DNA of 64,000 nucleotides from Azospirillum ramasamyi (lineage in GTDB: Bacteria; Pseudomonadota; Alphaproteobacteria; Azospirillales; Azospirillaceae), in contig NZ_CP029835.1 of the NCBI RefSeq assembly GCF_003233655.1, positions 62,001 to 126,000 of the forward strand, in the 5' to 3' direction. A program made the translations under genes and the position numbers. Shown in pieces: positions 44,931 to 53,882 of the stretch; positions within the stretch are counted from its first letter, which is position 1, and each line of letters begins with the position of its first letter. The notes beneath the pieces were generated by a model that had not been told where the DNA came from, ran no database searches, and saw only the letters and a list, made by a program, of their open reading frames with translations.

Positions 44931-47900
44931 ATGACCGCCGAAACCGCAACCGGGACCGCCGGCCTTCCGACCGACCGAAGCGCCCCGGAGCACCGTGCCC
45001 TGGAACAGCGTCTGTCGCAGGTTCTGGAACTGTGCCGGTCCGGCCGGCCGGAGGAGGCGGAGGGGCCCTATGGCGAGCTTTGCGGCAGCCCGCCGGGCGA
45101 TGCGGCCGGGCTGCTGTCGCTGGCCGAAACCGCCCGCATCCTTGGCCGGCCGGCCGACACCGTGGCCTGGGCGCAGGCCGCGGTGCGGGCGCAGCCGGGC
45201 AGCGCCGACGGCTGGAGCGTGCTGGCGATCGCGCTCGTCGCCGCCGGCCGTGCCGACGAGGGGTTCGCGGCGGCTGCCGAGGCGCTGCGCCGGACGGGGA
45301 CCGGGGCGGCCGATATCCAGGCGGCTATCCAGGCCCACCGCGCCCAGGCGCTCGCCCGGCTGCGCCGCGGCCAGCTGGCCGAGGCGGCGGCAACCTGCGA
45401 CGAGGCGCTGCGCCTTGCCGGCGGCGCCGCGCAAGCCCCCCAGGCGCTGCGTCAGGCACAGGCCGAGACGCTGGGCACCCTGGCGCTGGTCCGTATGCTG
45501 GAGGGCCGGCCCGAGGAGGCCGAGGCGCTGTTCCGCCGGGCGCTCTCCCACCGTCCGCTCCTGCCGGAGATTCTGGGCAACCACGCCTCGTTTCTGGCCC
45601 GGCTGGGCCGCGACGAGGAGGCGCTGGAGCAGGCCGAACAGGCGGTGGCGCTGCGCCCGCGTCTGGCCGGGACCCTGCACCTGATCGGCACCCTGCACCA
45701 CCGGGCCGGCCAGCCGGAATCGGCGATCGCCGCCTTCCACCGGGTGCTGGCGGTCGATCCCGGCCATCTCGACTCCCGGCTGCGGCTGGCCGACAGCCTG
45801 CGCGTCGCCGGCCATTGGGAGGAGGCGGCCACCGTCTGCCGCGACGGGCTGGCCCGCATCGCGAACCCGGACGATCCCGTCCGCACGCCGCTGCTGGCCA
45901 ATCTGGGCGCCGCCCTGCAGACCGGCGGCGACGCCGCGGGCGCGCTGGAGGCCTACCGCGAAGCCCTGCGCCTCGCCCCCGACCTGCCGGAGGTCCACAA
46001 CAACCTCGCCCGCCTGCACCAGGAAACCGGCAACCCCGACGCCGCCATCGAGGAGCTGCGCCGCGCCACCGCCGGCCGGCCGGCCAACCAGCCGCTGCCC
46101 CTGCCGTTGCGCCGCGCCCTGCTGTCGCTGCTGATCGCCGCCGGCCGCACCGTCGAAGCGGAGGCCGAGGCCTTCGGCATCGCCCGCACGGCACCGGAGG
46201 ACGCGGAGCTGTGCTTCGGCATCGCGGCCCTGTTCCTGCAGGGCGGCTGGCGCGACCAGGCCCTGCCCTATGTGCGCAAGGCGATCCGCCTCGCCCCCGA
46301 CGAGCCGCGCAACTGGATCGCGTTCACCGAGGCGTTGCGCGACGCCGCCCCGCCGGAACCGGAAGGCGTGGATGAGGGCCTGCGCGCCGACCTGCTGGCC
46401 GCGCTCGGCCGGCCGGAGGTGGAGGGGAGTGGGCTGTCCCGCGCCATCGCCGGCGTCCTGATGGCATCGCCCGTCCTCAAGACCCTCGCCGCCTTGCCGG
46501 AGGATGCCGGCCCGTCCCTGGACGGCGCCAGCCTTGCGCTGCTGGCCGACGGGTCGCTCGCCGGGCTGGCGGAGGATGCCCTGCTGCTGGCCCATCTGCG
46601 CGCCGCCCCGGTCTGCGATCCCGCTCTGGAACGCGCGCTGACCCGGCTGCGCCGGGTGCTGCTGCTGGCGCTGACCGGCCCCGGCCTGCCCGACCGGCCG
46701 TCCTGGCGCGCCCTGTGCGCCGCCATCGCCGAGCAGTGCTTCCTCAACGAATATGTCTTCGCCGAGAACGACGGCGAGTTCCAGGTGCTGGCGGTGCTGG
46801 TCCGCGCGGCGGAAGCGGCGCTGGAGCGCAAAGAGCAGCCGCCGGCGGTGCTGGTCGCCCTGCTCGGCGCCTACCGGCCGCTCTACCGCTGGGAGCGGGC
46901 GGAAGCCCTGCAGTCCCTGTCCTGGCCCGAGGAGATCGCCCGGCTGCTGAACCGGCAGGTCGCCGAACCGCTGGCCGAAGCGGCGATCCAGGCGGAACTG
47001 CCGGCGCTGACCCGGATCAGCCACCCGGTGTCGGTCGGCGTGCGCGCCCAGTATGAAGAGAACCCCTATCCGCGCTGGATGACCACCGGCCTGCTGCCGG
47101 AGCCGGTGCCGCTGTCCCGCTTCCTGCATGCCCTGTTCCCGCATGCCGCCCTGCCCGCCTCGCCGGCCTGGCCCTCCGCTTGGAACGCGCCGGGCTGGGA
47201 GGCGCCGGAGGTGCTGGTCGCCGGCTGCGGCACCGGGCGCGAGGCGGTGTGGGCCGCCTCCACCCTGAAGAACGCAAGGGTGCTGGCGGTCGACCTCAGC
47301 CGCCGCAGCCTCGCCTACGCCACGCGGCAGAGCCGGCGGCTGGGCCTGAACAATGTCGAGTTCGCCCAGGCCGACCTGCTGGAACTGGAGACGCTGGGCC
47401 GCCGCTTCGACGTGGTCCACAGCGTCGGCGTGCTGCACCACATGGAAGACCCGATGGCGGGCCTGCGCGTTCTGCGCGGGCTGCTGCGCCCGCATGGCGT
47501 GATGGAGGTGGGCTTCTACAGCGCCGCCGCCCGCCGGCCGATCCTGGCCGCCAGGCAATTCATCGCCGAACGCGGCCACCCGTCGACGCTGGACGGCATC
47601 CGCCATGTCCGCCGCGACATCCTGGGCCTGCCGGACGGGCATCCGGCGCGCGTCGTCGCCCACTCCCCTGACTTCTACGGCACCAGCGCCTGCCGCGACC
47701 TGCTGATGCATGTCCACGAACTGCACGTCACCCTGCCCTGGCTGGCCGGCGCACTCGAGACTTTGGGCCTGGAGTTCCTGGGCTTCCGGCTGGCCGATCC
47801 GGCGGTGGCGGCGCTGTACCGCAAGCGCTTCCCCGAAGACCCGGCGATGACCTCGCTCGCCCGCTGGGACCGGCTGGAGGCCGAGTATCCGATGATTTTC

Positions 47901-47939
47901 GGCGGGCTCTACCAGGCTTGGGTGCGGGCTCGCGGGTAA
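44931..47939 (+). CDS. TPR-fused class I SAM methyltransferase
   Basis: The protein has 1,002 residues from the ATG with GAAGGG 9 nt upstream; the longer open frame upstream overlaps the previous gene and has no support. TPRs fill about residues 20-480. A helical middle part follows. The methyltransferase lies at about 755-990, with motif I EVLVAGCGTGREAVWAAS, ARVLAVDLSRRSLAYA, FDVVHSVGVLHHMEDP and LLRPHGVMEVGFYS. The segment RAQYEENPYPRW before it is a recurring feature of TPR-methyltransferases. The TPR arm suggests a protein or a protein-bound glycan as substrate. Probably co-transcribed with the TPR-GT9-like gene. Confidence 0.85.
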   Translation: MTAETATGTAGLPTDRSAPEHRALEQRLSQVLELCRSGRPEEAEGPYGELCGSPPGDAAGLLSLAETARILGRPADTVAWAQAAVRAQPGSADGWSVLAIALVAAGRADEGFAAAAEALRRTGTGAADIQAAIQAHRAQALARLRRGQLAEAAATCDEALRLAGGAAQAPQALRQAQAETLGTLALVRMLEGRPEEAEALFRRALSHRPLLPEILGNHASFLARLGRDEEALEQAEQAVALRPRLAGTLHLIGTLHHRAGQPESAIAAFHRVLAVDPGHLDSRLRLADSLRVAGHWEEAATVCRDGLARIANPDDPVRTPLLANLGAALQTGGDAAGALEAYREALRLAPDLPEVHNNLARLHQETGNPDAAIEELRRATAGRPANQPLPLPLRRALLSLLIAAGRTVEAEAEAFGIARTAPEDAELCFGIAALFLQGGWRDQALPYVRKAIRLAPDEPRNWIAFTEALRDAAPPEPEGVDEGLRADLLAALGRPEVEGSGLSRAIAGVLMASPVLKTLAALPEDAGPSLDGASLALLADGSLAGLAEDALLLAHLRAAPVCDPALERALTRLRRVLLLALTGPGLPDRPSWRALCAAIAEQCFLNEYVFAENDGEFQVLAVLVRAAEAALERKEQPPAVLVALLGAYRPLYRWERAEALQSLSWPEEIARLLNRQVAEPLAEAAIQAELPALTRISHPVSVGVRAQYEENPYPRWMTTGLLPEPVPLSRFLHALFPHAALPASPAWPSAWNAPGWEAPEVLVAGCGTGREAVWAASTLKNARVLAVDLSRRSLAYATRQSRRLGLNNVEFAQADLLELETLGRRFDVVHSVGVLHHMEDPMAGLRVLRGLLRPHGVMEVGFYSAAARRPILAARQFIAERGHPSTLDGIRHVRRDILGLPDGHPARVVAHSPDFYGTSACRDLLMHVHELHVTLPWLAGALETLGLEFLGFRLADPAVAALYRKRFPEDPAMTSLARWDRLEAEYPMIFGGLYQAWVRARG

Positions 47940-48036
47940 GGCGCGGCCAAGACGAGGCCGACCCGGTACCTGATCGGCCGCCTCTCCGGTTTCGGTGAGG
48001 CAGGACTGGTGCCAGAAAAAATCAGGATGCAATGCC

Positions 48037-48936
48037 ATGTCGAATTTGGAATTTCCTCGAATTACGCTTGTCATGCCGACCTACAACGTGTCGGGTTATC
48101 TGGAGGAAGCCATAGACAGCATTCTGTCGCAAGGCTACCCCAACCTTGAATACATTCTGATCGATGGCGGCTCGAACGACGGCACCGTCGACATCATCAA
48201 GAAGCACGAGAAGCATCTATCCTACTGGGTGTCCGAAAAGGACCGGGGCGCTCACCATGCGATCAACAAGGGATTTGCGGTGAGCACCGGTGAGATCATG
48301 GGTTGGCTGGGTGGGGACGACTTCCACCTGCCACGCTCGCTGTTCACCATCGCCAACGCTTTCCGCATGTCGGACAAGGTGCGGTGGATCTCATCGGTGG
48401 TTTGCCCGGTGGCGGACGAGACTGGAGCCATCGTCCATATCGCGCGCCACCCCGGCATCTCGCGGGCATCCTTCCTGGACGGCTGCCACACCGAAGGCAT
48501 GCTTCCCTGCAGTACCGGTTTTCTGCAGTTGGAGTCCTCCTACTGGCGACGCGATCTCTGGAACGCAGCCGGCGGACGTCTGCGGGACGAACTGGAGTTC
48601 GCGGGTGACTTCGACCTCTGGGCCCGCTTCTTCCGCTTTGCGGACATCCACTGCCTCTATCAGCCTATCGCCGCCTTCCGCGTCCGTTCAGGCCAGAACA
48701 GCGCCAATCGGTCCCTCTACATCAAGGAAGCCGCCGCATCCCTGGTATCGCTGCTGAGGGAGGTCGGCCACAACGGCACAATCACTCCGCCATCCGGCTA
48801 CCGGACCTACCGCGGCACCTATATCATCAACACAGCCAACGGCTTGAAAGGTATCGCCAGTCAGGACTACCGTATTCTCGACATGAGCGTCCAAAACGAA
48901 TTGAAGTCTCTCATCAACGGCGGGCTCATTGGATGA
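48037..48936 (+). CDS. glycosyltransferase family 2
   Basis: The protein has 299 residues from MSNLEFPRITLVMPTYN with AGGA upstream. The GT-A fold is clear: TLVMPTYNVSGYLEEAIDSI, YILIDGGSNDGTVDII and the DxD-type GWLGGDDFHLPRSLF at about residues 87-101, with acceptor-side ATGEFAGDFDLWARFF-like region (here LEFAGDFDLWARFFRFAD). It is cytoplasmic with no membrane segment. Sugar donor and acceptor are not evident. It lies 97 bp after the TPR-methyltransferase gene. Confidence 0.88.
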   Translation: MSNLEFPRITLVMPTYNVSGYLEEAIDSILSQGYPNLEYILIDGGSNDGTVDIIKKHEKHLSYWVSEKDRGAHHAINKGFAVSTGEIMGWLGGDDFHLPRSLFTIANAFRMSDKVRWISSVVCPVADETGAIVHIARHPGISRASFLDGCHTEGMLPCSTGFLQLESSYWRRDLWNAAGGRLRDELEFAGDFDLWARFFRFADIHCLYQPIAAFRVRSGQNSANRSLYIKEAAASLVSLLREVGHNGTITPPSGYRTYRGTYIINTANGLKGIASQDYRILDMSVQNELKSLINGGLIG

Positions 48937-49069
48937 TCCCACCGTTGATGAGCCTGCAAAAGCCATATAATGTCAGGAAATACCCAAGAAAATTTCTTGA
49001 TTTAAATGAACGATTGCTAACTTATCGCATTGATTTTTTTAATTTCTATTATTAAATTAAAAACAAACT

Positions 49070-49089
49070 GTTACTATAGCTATAGTAAC
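49070..49089. promoter_or_regulatory. perfect 20-bp palindrome in AT-rich promoter region
   Basis: GTTACTATAGCTATAGTAAC is fully self-complementary. It sits 50 bp before the next glycosyltransferase start in a 200-bp AT-rich gap. Its size, symmetry and position suit a dimeric regulator. A hairpin terminator is less likely because no T run follows. Confidence 0.5.
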
Positions 49090-49138
49090 TCATAATCGCG
49101 CATTCTCAAAGACTCCCCTCCCACATCAGGCGCGCTCG

Positions 49139-50401
49139 ATGCTTAAAGTTATTATTCCTTGGAAAATGAGCTTTTATGATGGGATCAATGGATATCATCC
49201 GTTACTTTCCAGCTTTGTTGAATCATGCCCAGAAGGCGTTGAAACAATATTCCCCGATGTTAATTTTCAATTTCATAGCTCAAGACTAAACAATATCTGC
49301 TACAGCCTTATGAACGACGCCTTTATTTTTGGCGAAGGCGCGTTCCGTGGAAGGATCGACCACAAAGCTTATATGACGGTCTTTCTTAATTCCCGAGATC
49401 CCGTCAGCCAGATGTGCATCGATTCCTTAAAAGGAAATGCTGACATCGTCTTCCATCACACGGCTCCCTTACATTCCAGCACGCTGCCTTTCATCTTGCA
49501 TTACGAAAGCCCAATGACATTGTTCTTCCCCTTTCTCTCCATGGGGAAAACACGCAACGTATCGCTGCGCATCCAACCGATTTACCATATGGTCAAGGCT
49601 CAACTCGAATCTGACAATTGCCGGGCGATCTTCACTCACCTGAAGAGCAGCCACGAAACCATGCTGCGCTGTTTCGACAGCCCGACCATCGCGGCCAAGG
49701 CTCATTACATTCCCCTCGGCGTCGACGCTCCGAAGGCCATGCACGATCGGATCGAGCAGAAGATCCGCTCCATTCCGCAGCGCAAGCCCCTGAACATCCT
49801 GTTCACCAACTCCGCCCATGGTCATCGCGACGGCTTCAATCTGCGCGGCGGCATGGAAGTGCTGCTGGCCTTCCAGCGCCTGCGACAAACCGTTCCCGAC
49901 GCCACCCTGACCATCCTGTCGCCCCAACTGCCTCTGGAATCCCTGCAAGGAATGGATCTTCGGAACGTCACCTGGATCAAGGAGCGTATCGAAGAAGAGG
50001 CTTTGTACGAGCTTTTGCTCGCCGCTGACCTGTTCGCTCTTCCAGCGGCGGGGCTGCATAGCTATTCGGCCTTGCGCGCCCTAAAGTTCGGCGCCGTGCT
50101 GCTGTGCAGCGACGCTCCAGGGTATGAGGAATACATCACCGACGGCAAGACGGGCATCATCATTCCCGGACGGCGCGAGCAGGTTTACTCGCCCGACCCG
50201 CAGACCGGCTGGATGCGCGACGACTATTCGACCGTACACACCCCGCAGCAGCCGATCGCCGACCGCCTGGCCGCGGCATTCGAATGGCTGGCCCAGTTTC
50301 CGGAACAGCGCCAGAGAATTGCCGCGGAGGCCTATGTCCATGTCGGAGAACGGCATGCCATTGGCCCTTGGGTCGACAACATCTTGCGGATCATGTCCTG
50401 A
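49139..50401 (+). CDS. glycosyltransferase (GT-B, GT4-like)
   Basis: The 420-residue protein starts MLKVIIPWKMSFYDGINGYH. The C-terminal Rossmann half has LNILFTNSAHGHRDGFNLRG, EVLLAFQRLRQTVPDATLTI and the donor motif DLFALPAAGLHSYSALRALK, then VLLCSDAPGYEEYITDGKTG. The first 160 codons are AT-rich and the rest GC-rich, the same pattern as the split glycosyltransferase at 21009. This suggests that an acceptor-binding N-terminal domain was acquired from a lower-GC source. It is preceded by an AT-rich gap with a palindrome. Specific sugar unknown. Confidence 0.8.
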   Translation: MLKVIIPWKMSFYDGINGYHPLLSSFVESCPEGVETIFPDVNFQFHSSRLNNICYSLMNDAFIFGEGAFRGRIDHKAYMTVFLNSRDPVSQMCIDSLKGNADIVFHHTAPLHSSTLPFILHYESPMTLFFPFLSMGKTRNVSLRIQPIYHMVKAQLESDNCRAIFTHLKSSHETMLRCFDSPTIAAKAHYIPLGVDAPKAMHDRIEQKIRSIPQRKPLNILFTNSAHGHRDGFNLRGGMEVLLAFQRLRQTVPDATLTILSPQLPLESLQGMDLRNVTWIKERIEEEALYELLLAADLFALPAAGLHSYSALRALKFGAVLLCSDAPGYEEYITDGKTGIIIPGRREQVYSPDPQTGWMRDDYSTVHTPQQPIADRLAAAFEWLAQFPEQRQRIAAEAYVHVGERHAIGPWVDNILRIMS

Positions 50402-50543
50402 ACCCCGCCCGGAAAAGGCGGAGCAAAAAGAACGGGAACCTCCTTTCGCCATGCACGCGTGGAGGAAGGCGCCACATCGGCGGCATCGCACCGTACAGCA
50501 GTCACGCGGCTCGCAGATGGCTGTCGATGCGATACATCCGACC

Positions 50544-50600
50544 GGCCGCTTGCCTTCGCAGGCATGGGACCGCAGGGCCGCAGTCGCCGCCCTGTCCGCC
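50544..50600. repeat. intergenic mosaic repeat, copy 2
   Basis: GGCCGCTTGCCTTCGCAGGC (one base different from 16173) is followed by GCAGGGCCGCAGTCGCCGCC, then CTGTCCGCC. It lies between a glycosyltransferase stop and an IS5-family insertion. Confidence 0.6.
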
Positions 50601-50613
50601 AGACACCACCTAA

Positions 50614-51465
50614 GAGCGCCTAACAGAACCATCTCTGGACGAAGCGCCAGCAGATGAGGCTGGCCGCGATATGGTGAAAGGCAGTGAAGATGTCGGCGCG
50701 CCGTTCGTAGCGGACGGCGATGCGGCGGAAGCGGGCAAACCAAGCGAGCGTACGCTCGACCACCCATCGGTGTCGGCCAAGACGCTCGCTGCTCTCGACG
50801 CCACGCCGGGCGATCCGCGGAATGATCGCTCGTTGGCGCAGCGCCTGCCGGCAGTGTGCAAAGTCGTAGCCCTTGTCGGCGTGCAGCTTGGCCGGGCGGC
50901 GCCGGGGCCGGCCCGCACACTGGCGGATCGCCGGCACGGCATCGACCAGCGCCTCCAGCAGCTTGCTGTCGTGCCGGTTGGCTGGCGAGATCCTCAGGGC
51001 GAGCGGGATGCCGTTAGCATCGACGAGGATGTGGCGCTTGGAGCCCGGCTTGCCGCGATCCGTCGGGTTCGGGCCGGTCTCCTCACCCCCCTTTTTGCCG
51101 GGACGCTGGCGCTGTCCACCGCTGCACGATCCCAGTTGATGGCGTTGGCATAGCCGAGCCGGTCGAGCAGCACACGATGCAGCCGTTCCCACACGCCAGC
51201 CCGATGCCACTCGTGCAGACGCCGCCAGCAGGTCATCCCCGAGCCGCAGCCCATCTCCACCGGCAGAAGCTCCCAAGGAATACCCGTGCGCAGCACGAAT
51301 AGGATGCCGGTCAGCGCCGCACGATCGTCCAACCGGGGCCGTCCGCCTTTTGGCTTGGGCGGCTCCGGCGGGATCAGCGGTTCGATGATCGCCCACAAGG
51401 CGTCGGAAACAAGAGGGGCTGCCATGCCCCTACCAACCGTTCCTGGCCGGTTTTGTTACGCACTC
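50614..51465 (-). mobile_element. IS5-family (IS427-like) insertion sequence
   Basis: The element is 852 bp with imperfect ends, GAGCGCCTAACAGAACC on the left and GAGTGCGTAACAAAACC on the right (as read inward). It is flanked by a 3-bp TAA duplication (50611-50613 and 51466-51468). It carries one transposase split by a frameshift. The insertion overlaps the stop codon of the neighbouring minus-strand gene. Confidence 0.88.
50620..51425 (-). CDS. IS5-family transposase, probable programmed -1 frameshift
   Basis: The first frame (from MAAPLVSDALWAIIEPLIPP) carries GGRPRLDDRAALTGILFVLR, WRRLHEWHRAGVWERL and the first catalytic Asp in RAAVDSASV. At AAAAAGGGGGG (51086-51096) a -1 shift leads into KKGGEETGPNPTDRGKPGSK and RHILVDANG. 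The second frame then gives KLHADKGYD with the second Asp, and RWVVERTLAWFARFRRI with the Glu. Two overlapping frames joined at an A/G run are normal for this group. Together they make a full DDE transposase of about 268 residues, so it may be active. The stop codon lies inside the left terminal repeat. Confidence 0.88.
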
Positions 51466-52571
51466 TAAATCAACGGCCGCCGATCAGCGCGACGGGCTCT
51501 CATTCCCCAGCCGGAATGTGTCCGGACAACAGTATTCACAGTGTTTTGAGACGCAAAATCCATCAGGAACGTCAAAAGCCCACGCATTCTATGAGCATAA
51601 AGGTGATTTGAGATCACGAAGTTGTGACGCTCCATCACCCCCTCGACTCCAGCCTCATCGAAAACGGCGATTGCCTTGCTTACCGCTTCATTGATCGCCT
51701 CCACACCTTGGCTCATGTCATAGCGGATCACGCCTAGACGCTCTGCGGCCTTGGAGTCGATAACGTGGTCGAACGCAAGCAGATGATCTGGAACGATCAC
51801 TGTATGGCCCCACATCAGACCATCAAAGAAGCGAATGGATAGATCCCTGTTCAATGGAACAACTATAGACGACTTGAAGGAAAACCACCTGATGGCCTTT
51901 TCCATGTCGGATAGCTTCTTATAATACTTCTCACTTCTATCCGATGAGTTTGTATAGAAGCAGACAGTCTCTGGAGATTTTCGAACCACATCCTCCAAAT
52001 ATTTTGTTCTTGGGGTTTCATCGTACAGAAAGTAGGGAGCAACCGCCTTCGATATCCTGGGAAATTCATTATACATTCTCATAACGCAATCGACGGTCTC
52101 AATCGGAAGGTTTCTGTAGCAGGCCGGCAGTATTGGCCCCGCGATAGAACGCTCGTTCAGCAGATAATCTTCGTGTTCGGCCCCATGATGAGAGCTGAAG
52201 TACATATCACCTTCGACAATAGAATTCTTGTTCTGCTGATGAGCAATGTGGTTGTCATGAAGCCAGAAACACAGAAACCCTCTGAAACCGCGCTTTTCAA
52301 GGTATCCCCTCAGGCCTCCCAAATCTTCTCCAAATATATTTGCAATTATTATGTCAGCTTCTGCAAAACTTTCCGACAACTCTACTCTGCCGGATACATT
52401 CCAATCATCGGTTTCGAATCCGTGCCAAATGCCTCCCGGCGCACCAATCACCCCATTTATGCCCATCAGAGACATGATGCTGAAACGGTCTTTCGCGAAT
52501 ATGCTCTTGACCTTCTCATGTATCTCAGAAAACCGGTCACTCGGCGCATCCGACGGAAGCATAACCACCAA
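51465..52571 (-). CDS. glycosyltransferase-like protein, family uncertain
   Basis: The 368-residue protein has no signal peptide. Suggestive blocks are ADIIIANIFGEDLGGLRGYL, FLCFWLHDNHIAHQQNKNSI and RFFDGLMWGHTVIVPDHLLA, the last like the donor region of CgeB-type transferases. They do not make a secure family assignment. The 5' two thirds are AT-rich and the 3' end GC-richer. Its TAG stop overlaps the IS5-family insertion point. Restoring the pre-insertion sequence also gives TAG, so the protein is not truncated. Context and fold hints favour a glycan role. Confidence 0.6.
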   Translation of the reverse strand: MVVMLPSDAPSDRFSEIHEKVKSIFAKDRFSIMSLMGINGVIGAPGGIWHGFETDDWNVSGRVELSESFAEADIIIANIFGEDLGGLRGYLEKRGFRGFLCFWLHDNHIAHQQNKNSIVEGDMYFSSHHGAEHEDYLLNERSIAGPILPACYRNLPIETVDCVMRMYNEFPRISKAVAPYFLYDETPRTKYLEDVVRKSPETVCFYTNSSDRSEKYYKKLSDMEKAIRWFSFKSSIVVPLNRDLSIRFFDGLMWGHTVIVPDHLLAFDHVIDSKAAERLGVIRYDMSQGVEAINEAVSKAIAVFDEAGVEGVMERHNFVISNHLYAHRMRGLLTFLMDFASQNTVNTVVRTHSGWGMRARRADRRPLI

Positions 52572-52748
52572 AACCTCTTTGTCTGAATTGGTTCACAAGC
52601 AGGAAAGCAGACTTCCCACCGCCATCACTTGGAAGGCTTGGTCGGATTCACAGTGCCGTATCACTTTGCCTGATCGAATTCCCCCCGCTTTCCCTGTCCA
52701 GCGGCAAGGCTTCGGTCATGATCGTGATCCGGTCATGGATACCGTCTC

Positions 52749-52831
52749 ATATCATCGAACGTAAAGCCTGACCCATCGGCTTCGTTCGCCCTCAAACGGC
52801 CTGCGGGGCCGCAGTCGCGGCCCTTACCGCC
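52749..52831. repeat. intergenic mosaic repeat, copy 3
   Basis: It consists of TATCATCGAACGTAAAGCC, then GCCCTCAAACGGC and GCGGGGCCGCAGTCGCGGCC, the last followed by CTTACCGCC. The last block reaches into the stop codon of the FkbM gene. These blocks recur at 16111-16229, 34528 and 50544 in other orders. The rest of the 252-bp gap shows nothing else. Confidence 0.6.
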
Positions 52832-53648
52832 ACCATTCATGATCGTCGGTGATCTCGGGATCGGGAATGTGGATGTCGCTGCCCGGCGGCAAAGCGACGA
52901 GATTGACGGCGCCGATGCCGTCGAACACGTCGGTGGGATTGCCGGCGAAATTGTCGTGGTGGAACAAGCGGGCCGTGTGCCACCACACGCGGTAGCCCAT
53001 CGACCGGATCAACCCGATGAGCGCGGCCGAGCGGTCGCGCCGGTCGTTCTCGACATACAGCACCGGCCGGTGGCGCATGATCAACCCGGATGCCCCACGC
53101 AGCACCTCCGCCTCCATGCCCTCGACATCGGCCTTGAGCAGACGGCAGGACGGCAGATCGAAGCTGTCCAACGTCATCAGCGGGACCATTTCGCCATGCT
53201 CCCAGCCACCAAGGCTGAGGGCGCCAAAATTGTTGGAGCAGCGCGGGTCGAGCACCGGCACCCGGATGGTTCCGGTTTCGCTGCCCACCGCGATGCGCCG
53301 GGCCCGCACATTCGTCACCCCGTTCAGTGCCAGGTTCGCGGACAGCAGGTTGAACAGCATCTCCTGCGGTTCGAAGGCGAAGACGGAGCCGGACGGGCCG
53401 ACCAAGCGGGACAGCGGCAGCGTCTGGGCGCCGATGTTGGCGCCGACTTCGACGGCGACGTCACCCGGTCGCAGGACCGAGCGGAACACCGCCACCTCAT
53501 GCTCGGCATATTCGCCGTAGAGATCGAGGGAACGGCCGACATACTGGTCGTTGCGGTTGTAGACCATCAATCCATGCCGACACGCCCGCATGCGGCTGAA
53601 GCCGCCCTCCAGGTCCACCGGTCCGTCGATCATCCGCTTCTTTCCCAT
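52824..53648 (-). CDS. FkbM-family methyltransferase
   Basis: The protein has 274 residues from MGKKRMIDGPVDLEGG; the open frame extends 45 codons upstream through a 13-bp tandem repeat and is not credible there. Another ATG lies five codons downstream. Motif I VAVEVGANIGAQTLPLSRLV is at about residues 64-83, then VFAFEPQEMLFNLLSANLAL and the FkbM block LLKADVEGMEAEVLRGASG at about 170-188. It probably O-methylates a sugar of the local glycan. Divergent from asnB with about 230 bp between starts. Confidence 0.85.
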   Translation of the reverse strand: MGKKRMIDGPVDLEGGFSRMRACRHGLMVYNRNDQYVGRSLDLYGEYAEHEVAVFRSVLRPGDVAVEVGANIGAQTLPLSRLVGPSGSVFAFEPQEMLFNLLSANLALNGVTNVRARRIAVGSETGTIRVPVLDPRCSNNFGALSLGGWEHGEMVPLMTLDSFDLPSCRLLKADVEGMEAEVLRGASGLIMRHRPVLYVENDRRDRSAALIGLIRSMGYRVWWHTARLFHHDNFAGNPTDVFDGIGAVNLVALPPGSDIHIPDPEITDDHEWWR

Positions 53649-53754
53649 CCTGCGCGACCAGAACGGTAACGCGCCACCGCACTGCTGTAATCCAAACCCG
53701 GATCCGGAAGCCAGACTTTCCACCGGTGCGCCCGTCATCGCACCCGGTTCCGCC

Positions 53755-53793
53755 CAAGCAATTCGCCCAAGCAATTCGCCCAAGCAATTCGCC
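53755..53793. repeat. three tandem 13-bp repeats
   Basis: CAAGCAATTCGCC occurs three times head to tail between the FkbM and asnB starts. It lies upstream of the likely FkbM start and could be a variable promoter spacer. Confidence 0.75.
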
Positions 53794-53882
53794 CCGGCAT
53801 TTCACCATGGCACCCAGTCGGGCGAGACGCTACACCTAGCCCCTGTCGCCACCTTCGGCAGTCCCTTCGGGAGAGCAGCCCC

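Noticed and set aside
53649..53783. N-terminal extension of the FkbM protein through the 13-bp repeats
   Set aside because: The tandem repeat and lack of conserved residues argue against coding. The family domain begins after the downstream ATG.
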